Shown: one piece after another, positions 13,874-18,476 of the stretch
Layout of the letters: each line of letters starts with the position of its first letter
Position numbering within the stretch: position 1 is the first letter of the stretch
Assembly (NCBI GenBank): GCA_031273305.1
Contig: JAISSC010000165.1
Coordinates: forward strand, 1-18,476
Direction: 5' to 3'
DNA: 18,476 bases
DNA from: Flavobacteriaceae bacterium
GTDB taxonomy: Bacteria > Bacteroidota > Bacteroidia > Flavobacteriales > Weeksellaceae
The notes under the pieces: generated by a model
The model's input: only the letters and a program-made list of their open reading frames with translations
The model's database searches: none
What the model was told of the DNA's origin: nothing
Position numbers and translations under genes: made by a program

Positions 13874-14371
13874 TTACATAAAATCTTTATTCATAATATA
13901 ATCCTCCATCAGGAAGCCGTTTCCTATATCAATATCTTCGCTTCCACAAATACGGAATCCCATGCGTTCATAAAATTGAATTGCCTTATTAAACCGGTTA
14001 ACGTTCAGGCTTAGTGTTATATTTCCTTTTTCGCCGGCAAAGAACTCCGCTTTTTCTATTAAAATTTTACCGATTCCCCTACCCTGAGCTTCCGGTAGTA
14101 CATAAATTTTATGAATTTTTGTCACCAAAGGCTTATAATCTACCTCATAAGAAATATAGCCTAAAAAACCATGTTTTTTATCCTTTACTAGAACATATTT
14201 ATGATGCAAGTTATATATCTGATTTTTTATGGATTTTATACTGTACATCATTTCTAACATATAGTTTATCTGCTGTGTGGATAAAATATCTTTAAAGGCA
14301 ACCGGCCATGTTTTATGTGCAATCTGTAAAATAACCGGATAATGCTCTTCTTTAACTTCTATAAACTCCAT
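13874..14371 (-). CDS. GNAT-family N-acetyltransferase
   Basis: A 165-residue cytosolic enzyme predicted to transfer an acetyl group from acetyl-CoA to an amine. Motif A is clear: KIHKIYVLPEAQGRGIGKIL (Q/RxxGxG/A as QGRGIG). Motif B is NRFNKAIQFYERMGF. The N-terminal half holds the acceptor side (AHKTWPVAFKDILSTQQINY). The acceptor is unknown. The ORF ends 4 bp from the convergent gene. It is downstream of the sdh operon on the same strand, but a terminator hairpin lies between. Confidence 0.92.
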   Translation of the reverse strand: MEFIEVKEEHYPVILQIAHKTWPVAFKDILSTQQINYMLEMMYSIKSIKNQIYNLHHKYVLVKDKKHGFLGYISYEVDYKPLVTKIHKIYVLPEAQGRGIGKILIEKAEFFAGEKGNITLSLNVNRFNKAIQFYERMGFRICGSEDIDIGNGFLMEDYIMNKDFM

Positions 14372-14400
14372 GCCCCGAACGGTTTTGACTATAAAACAAA

Positions 14401-14433
14401 AACAGCCTGAAATAATGATCCAGGCCGTTTTTT
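14401..14433 (-). terminator. Terminator after the sdhCAB operon
   Basis: A 9-bp stem with one mismatch (AACAGCCTG, 14401-14409, with CAGGCCGTT, 14421-14429) and an 11-base loop. On the minus strand a T-rich run (TTTTTGTTTT) follows; on the plus strand TTTTTT (14428-14433) follows. It could work both ways. It lies 22 bp past the sdhB stop. Confidence 0.75.
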
Positions 14434-14454
14434 ATAAAACATTTGACAATTATC

Positions 14455-15231
14455 TTATTCTGCTTTGATGTCATTAACAATACTTGCCCTAAGGAACTCC
14501 CTGTTCATTCTGGCAATATTCTCCAGTGAAATACCTTTTGGACATTCTACTTCACAGGCTCCTGTATTGGTACAGTTTCCAAATCCTTCTTCATCCATTT
14601 TTTTCACCATATTCAATACACGGCGGGTAGCTTCTATCCGTCCCTGCGGTAATAAGGCATATTGGGAAACTTTTGCGGAAACGAACAGCATAGCCGAACC
14701 GTTTTTACAGGTTGCCACACAGGCCCCACATCCTATACAGGCGGCAGCGGCAAAGGCTTTATCTGCTTTTTCTTTCTCAACAGGAATCGCATTGGCATCA
14801 ATGGTATTTCCTGAGGTATTTACCGATACAAATCCTCCTGCGTGTTGAATCCTGTCAAAGGCGGTTCTGTCTACTATCAAATCTTTTATCACCGGGAAGC
14901 CTGCCGACCTCCACGGCTCAATTACGATAGTATCTCCGTCATTGAACATTCTCATGTGAAGCTGACAGGTAGTAATTCCTCTATCCGGACCATGTGCCCT
15001 TCCATTAATATAGAGAGAACACATTCCACAGATACCTTCACGGCAATCGTGGTCGAAAGCTACCGGTTCTTTATCTTGTTCCACCAATTGTTCATTCAAC
15101 ATATCTAACATTTCCAGAAACGAACTTTCGGTAGATACTCCTTCCAGTTTATATTCTTCAAATTTTCCTTTTTCCTTATGACTTGTCTGTCTCCAAACTT
15201 TTAAAGTCAGGTTTAATAATTTTCCTGCCAT
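14455..15231 (-). CDS. sdhB: Succinate dehydrogenase/fumarate reductase iron-sulfur subunit
   Basis: A 258-residue peripheral subunit that passes electrons from the flavoprotein to the membrane cytochrome. The [2Fe-2S] cluster is held by Cys63, 68, 71 and 89 (CREGICGMC and a later TTCQ). Two further cluster motifs, CIGCGACVATC (165-175) and CTNTGACEVECPKG (220-233), hold the [4Fe-4S] and [3Fe-4S] clusters. A cap-like insert (GGFVSVNTSGNTIDANAIP) is found in the type B group. It is the last gene of sdhCAB, 19 bp after sdhA, and is followed by a terminator. Confidence 0.96.
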   Translation of the reverse strand: MAGKLLNLTLKVWRQTSHKEKGKFEEYKLEGVSTESSFLEMLDMLNEQLVEQDKEPVAFDHDCREGICGMCSLYINGRAHGPDRGITTCQLHMRMFNDGDTIVIEPWRSAGFPVIKDLIVDRTAFDRIQHAGGFVSVNTSGNTIDANAIPVEKEKADKAFAAAACIGCGACVATCKNGSAMLFVSAKVSQYALLPQGRIEATRRVLNMVKKMDEEGFGNCTNTGACEVECPKGISLENIARMNREFLRASIVNDIKAE

Positions 15232-15250
15232 CTTATTTTTATTTTACAGG

Positions 15251-17266
15251 TTATTTATAATTTCTTGCTGCTATTTTAATAAACTCGTAATTCAATTCTT
15301 CTTTGTGCAGAACTTCCTCACTGATGTTCTCTCCTTTATATTCCCAAGCGGCAACATAAGAATAATTTTTATCATCACGCAGGGTTTCTCCATCTTCTGT
15401 CTGATACTCAGTTCTAAAGTGTCCTCCACAAGATTCATTCCTGTTTAGAGCATCTAAAGCCATCAATTGTCCAAGTTCAAGGAAATCGGCTACCCGTCCT
15501 GCTTTTTCCAATTCAGGATTTAAGGTTTTATCTGTTCCCGGAACTTTTACATCTTTCCAAAATTCTTTCCTGATCTCTTCAATCTCGGCAATGGCTTCTT
15601 TTAATCCTTCAACATTACGAGCCATTCCTACTTTATTCCACATTACCTGACCTAATTTTTTATGGAAATAATCCACAGTTTTGGTACCTTTATTGGATAA
15701 GAAATGTTCTATTCTTTCTCTTACTTGTTTTTCTGCTTCATTAAATTCAGGTAGATCGGTTGAAATTTCTCCGGTTCTGATGTCATCTGCCAGATAATCG
15801 GCAATGGTATAAGGAAGAACGAAGTATCCGTCAGCCAGACCCTGCATCAGAGCTGATGCTCCTAAACGGTTGGCTCCGTGATCGGAGAAGTTGGCCTCTC
15901 CGGTTACAAAACATCCGGGAATGGTACTCATCAGGTTATAATCAACCCAAATTCCTCCCATAGTGTAGTGAACCGCAGGATAAATCTTCATCGGAGTTTC
16001 GTACGGATTGTCTCCTGTAATTTTTTCGTACATGGTGAACAGGTTACCATACTTGACTTCCACCACTTTTTTACCTAACTTTATTATCTCCTCCTGAGAT
16101 GGATTGTGAAGACCTAATTCATTGGCTTTTTCTTTTCCATATTTAACAAATGAGGCGGAAAAGTCTAAGAAAACGCCTTCTCCTGTGGCATTATTCTCAA
16201 TTCCATAGCCTGCATCGCATCTTTCTTTGGCTGCTCTGGAAGCAACGTCACGAGGCACTAAGTTCCCAAAAGCAGGATATCTTCTTTCCAAATAATAATC
16301 TCTGTCTTCTTCTTTAATCTCGGTAGGTTTCAACTTGCCTGCTCTAACTGCTTCCGAATCTTCTTTTTTCTTAGGCACCCAAATTCGTCCGTCGTTACGT
16401 AGTGATTCAGACATTAACGTTAGCTTGGACTGTTGTGTTCCGTGAACCGGAATACAAGTCGGGTGAATTTGTGTGAAACAAGGATTGGCAAAGGCTGCTC
16501 CTTTTTTATGTATCTTCCATGCTGCTGTTGCATTAGACCCCATTGCATTGGTGGACAGGAAAAATACGTTTCCATATCCTCCGGAGGCAATCACTACTGC
16601 ATGGGCTGAGTGTCTTTCTATTTGTCCGGTTACTAAGTCTCTTGCTATAATTCCTCTGGCTTTTCCATCTACTACTACCAATTCCAACATCTCGTGTCTG
16701 TTGTACATTTGCAAACGTCCTTTACCAATCTGTCTGTTCATGGCAGAATAGGCTCCCAACAATAATTGTTGCCCGGTTTGCCCTGCGGCATAAAAAGTTC
16801 GTTGTACTTGTACTCCTCCGAAAGAACGGTTATCCAACAAGCCTCCGTATTCTCTTGCAAAGGGAACTCCCTGAGCTACGCATTGGTCAATAATATTCCC
16901 TGAAACTTCAGCTAAACGGTGTACGTTAGCTTCTCTTGCTCGATAATCTCCTCCTTTGATGGTATCGTAGAACAGCCTGTAAATACTGTCTCCGTCATTT
17001 TGATAATTTTTTGCGGCATTGATACCTCCTTGTGCGGCAATTGAGTGTGCACGTCTTGGGGAATCCTGATAACAAAATGCTTTTACATTATATCCCATCT
17101 CTGCCAAAGAAGCTGCTGCCGCACCTCCTGCCAGTCCTGTTCCGATAATGACTATATCTATTTTCCCGCGATTGTTGGGAGCGACCAAACGCATATGGTC
17201 TTTATGGTTTTTCCATTTTTCGTGTATATCTCCTTCGGGAATTCTTGAATCTAATTTTATACTCAT
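15251..17266 (-). CDS. sdhA: Succinate dehydrogenase/fumarate reductase flavoprotein subunit
   Basis: A 671-residue catalytic subunit that oxidises succinate to fumarate, or reduces fumarate, with covalent FAD. The dinucleotide fold is IVIIGTGLAGGAAAASLAEM (from residue 39), and the His for covalent flavin attachment is His74 in HSIAAQGGINAAKNY. Substrate-site motifs include HPTCIP, SLRNDGRIWVPK, RDVASRAAKERCD and HYTMGGIWVDYN. GANRLGASALMQGLADGYFV closes the FAD domain. The length is typical of the Bacteroidota type B enzymes, which are longer than E. coli SdhA. It lies between sdhC and sdhB with 32- and 19-bp gaps. The start MSIKLDSRIPEGDIHEKW is the first ATG of the frame and fits the family. 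Confidence 0.97.
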   Translation of the reverse strand: MSIKLDSRIPEGDIHEKWKNHKDHMRLVAPNNRGKIDIVIIGTGLAGGAAAASLAEMGYNVKAFCYQDSPRRAHSIAAQGGINAAKNYQNDGDSIYRLFYDTIKGGDYRAREANVHRLAEVSGNIIDQCVAQGVPFAREYGGLLDNRSFGGVQVQRTFYAAGQTGQQLLLGAYSAMNRQIGKGRLQMYNRHEMLELVVVDGKARGIIARDLVTGQIERHSAHAVVIASGGYGNVFFLSTNAMGSNATAAWKIHKKGAAFANPCFTQIHPTCIPVHGTQQSKLTLMSESLRNDGRIWVPKKKEDSEAVRAGKLKPTEIKEEDRDYYLERRYPAFGNLVPRDVASRAAKERCDAGYGIENNATGEGVFLDFSASFVKYGKEKANELGLHNPSQEEIIKLGKKVVEVKYGNLFTMYEKITGDNPYETPMKIYPAVHYTMGGIWVDYNLMSTIPGCFVTGEANFSDHGANRLGASALMQGLADGYFVLPYTIADYLADDIRTGEISTDLPEFNEAEKQVRERIEHFLSNKGTKTVDYFHKKLGQVMWNKVGMARNVEGLKEAIAEIEEIRKEFWKDVKVPGTDKTLNPELEKAGRVADFLELGQLMALDALNRNESCGGHFRTEYQTEDGETLRDDKNYSYVAAWEYKGENISEEVLHKEELNYEFIKIAARNYK

Positions 17267-17298
17267 AATAGTACTATTCTTAAGATTAAATAATTTTA

Positions 17299-17985
17299 TT
17301 AAATTAAACCATTGCCTTTAAAGTAAAAATAAATTGCAATTGCGGCAAATCCAACTGCTATAAAAATGAAATATACTTTTCCCAGAATCTTAATGACCGG
17401 AGTATAAATTCTATGGTTAAATCCTGCCGACTGAAAAGAGGAGGCAAAGCCATGACTTAGATGTAATCCTAAAAGTATAAAGGACACTACATATATCAGG
17501 GTATATATCGGATTTTTAAATAGTTCGGTTACTAACAGATAATCATCTTCTGCTATTCCTGCCTTGATAGGATAAAAATAATTATACAAATGTATTATCA
17601 AAAATACCAGAATCAATATTCCTGTATAGATCATGGTGCGGGAACTAAACGGAGTATTTGTTGATAACTGATTTACTGCATAACGCTCTTTTCCTCTGGC
17701 TTTTTGATTTTTAAGGGTCAATGTAATCCCTAAAAAGATGTGGTAAATAAAGCCTAAAGCCAACACATATTGCATTACCTGAATCAATGGATTGGTAGCC
17801 ATAAAATGTGAAGCCTGATTGAATAACACCTCTTCTTTAACTAATAAATTTCCGTTGCTATCCGTATTACCTGCAAACAGGGTCAGGTTAGCACTTAAAT
17901 GAACCAGTAAAAAAATCATGAGGAAAAAGCCTGTTAAAGCCATCATTAGCTTTCTTCCTATAGAGGAAGAGTAAAATCTTGTCAT
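17299..17985 (-). CDS. sdhC: Succinate dehydrogenase cytochrome b subunit (type B)
   Basis: A 228-residue inner-membrane protein with five hydrophobic segments (about 12-35, 65-90, 117-137, 157-180 and 198-222). It anchors the catalytic subunits and passes electrons to menaquinone. His29, His82, His132 and His175 lie in helices I, II, IV and V, as expected for the two b-type hemes of Wolinella-like and Bacteroidota enzymes. A single fused anchor replaces the SdhC/SdhD pair of proteobacteria. It is the first gene of the operon, with a -7 element 29 bp upstream and a Crp/Fnr-like palindrome further up. Confidence 0.95.
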   Translation of the reverse strand: MTRFYSSSIGRKLMMALTGFFLMIFLLVHLSANLTLFAGNTDSNGNLLVKEEVLFNQASHFMATNPLIQVMQYVLALGFIYHIFLGITLTLKNQKARGKERYAVNQLSTNTPFSSRTMIYTGILILVFLIIHLYNYFYPIKAGIAEDDYLLVTELFKNPIYTLIYVVSFILLGLHLSHGFASSFQSAGFNHRIYTPVIKILGKVYFIFIAVGFAAIAIYFYFKGNGLI

Positions 17986-18013
17986 AATATTTTAAAGTTT
18001 AATTTTTGGAACA

Positions 18014-18021
18014 CAAATTTA
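18014..18021 (-). promoter_or_regulatory. -7 element of the sdhCAB promoter
   Basis: On the minus strand TAAATTTG, a full match to TAnnTTTG. The expected transcription start is about 18007-18010. No TTG is found at 19-20 bp upstream; that space is occupied by the palindrome at 18042-18059. Confidence 0.6.
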
Positions 18022-18041
18022 TAAAACGAGTTACTTTAATT

Positions 18042-18059
18042 ACATGATAAATATCATGT
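18042..18059. promoter_or_regulatory. Crp/Fnr-like operator upstream of sdhC
   Basis: ACATGATAAATATCATGT has perfect 8-bp arms around a 2-bp centre and contains TGAT-N4-ATCA, the core of Crp/Fnr-family sites. Its centre is about 42 bp upstream of the predicted transcription start, the position of a class II activator, and it replaces a missing -33 element. The regulator is not in this window. Confidence 0.5.
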
Positions 18060-18060
18060 T

Positions 18061-18194
18061 TTTTTGTTTATATAATTTTTCTAAATAAAAACTAGATTGT
18101 GGCAGGTTATTATGCATGTCTCCTACTTAAGTATGGACACTTTTTATCCCACTGCGCATAGTGTAAAACTACAAAATATTTTTCGTTATCTTAT
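18061..18194. other. Non-coding DNA with no recognised feature
   Basis: AT-rich sequence upstream of the sdh control region. I see no gene, promoter match or notable repeat in it. Confidence 0.4.
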
Positions 18195-18265
18195 ATTAAC
18201 GTGAGTTCGGGATAAGAGATTTATAAAAGGTTCTAATTCGTATATTTAATTAATTGAATTTCAAA
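18195..18265 (+). repeat. Dispersed repeat of about 70 bp, copy 2
   Basis: It begins ATTAACGTGAGTTCGGGATA and is about 80% identical, by eye, to 7109-7182, including TTCTAAT, GTATAT and TGAATTT blocks at matching spacing. Same orientation. No coding frame. Confidence 0.6.
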
Positions 18266-18291
18266 TATATAAAAGAATAATTATCGTTGTT

Positions 18292-18413
18292 GCATGTCTG
18301 ACGACATGCCTGACACTATAACGTTATCCTTTTCTACCGAGCTTGAATCCCTGACGGGATAAAATCTGGCAGGTGTAATTAAGGCATCCCATCGGGATGT
18401 TAGCTCGGTAGAA
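18292..18413. repeat. REP-like palindromic repeat cluster
   Basis: First a hairpin at 18292-18309 (GCATGTC/GACATGC). Then a perfect 12-bp inverted repeat, TTCTACCGAGCT (18332-18343) with AGCTCGGTAGAA (18402-18413), which encloses two similar small hairpins: ATCCC/GGGAT at 18347-18360 and CATCCC/GGGATG at 18385-18399. The design, with an outer repeat holding inner hairpins that have short loops, parallels the mosaic at 10608-10830, although the stem sequences differ. From 18414 to the end of the window I see nothing I can support. Confidence 0.7.
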
Positions 18414-18476
18414 TGAACAATCCCACACACATAATAGCACGCTGTTAGGTGTGCGACATAATTGTTATAGTTGAGA

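Noticed and set aside
15251..17266. Plus-strand open frames opposite sdhA and sdhB (for example at 14465, 15878 and 16473)
   Set aside because: They lie antisense to well-supported genes and show no family features.

Overview
The window looks like a chromosome segment of a flavobacterium-like member of the Bacteroidota. Reasons: the rpsF-rpsR-rplI order, a three-gene sdhCAB operon with a five-helix type B cytochrome b, AT-rich intergenic DNA, few Shine-Dalgarno sequences, and repeated matches to the Bacteroidota promoter (TTG, about 19-20 bp, TAnnTTTG). I cannot name a species.

Left part, about 1-3100: a complete-looking type II restriction-modification module. A 79-residue controller (C) protein overlaps a putative restriction endonuclease gene. 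A gamma-class N6-adenine methyltransferase gene converges on them from the other strand, and its 3' end overlaps the nuclease gene. Two tandem C-box-like operators sit on the C promoter. A third C-box-like site lies just downstream of the -7 element of the methyltransferase promoter. This suggests one protein controls both transcripts.

About 3288-5769: an AT-rich accessory patch bounded by two near-identical 32-34 bp direct repeats. It holds two lipoprotein-like genes, a fragment that resembles the C-terminus of an amidase-type effector, a 610-bp internally deleted IS982-family element with 18-bp inverted ends, an open fragment without a start, and a small three-helix membrane protein. It reads as debris of a toxin-immunity type locus, but that function is inferred.

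5851-17985: ordinary core genes. In order: a CPA1 Na+/H+ antiporter, an aldo/keto reductase, a Nif3-family protein, ribosomal proteins L9, S18 and S6, 3-dehydroquinate synthase with a membrane zinc peptidase, two GNAT acetyltransferases, and succinate dehydrogenase B, A and C. A hairpin mosaic of about 220 bp lies between aroB and rpsF, and a related cluster is at the right end (18292-18413). A separate repeat of about 70 bp follows the antiporter gene and recurs at 18195. Upstream of sdhC is a Crp/Fnr-like palindrome placed where a class II activator would bind.

No tRNA, rRNA or CRISPR array was seen. No wholly new system is demonstrated; the most interesting material is the C-protein circuit, the repeat-bounded patch, the hairpin mosaics and the sdh operator.
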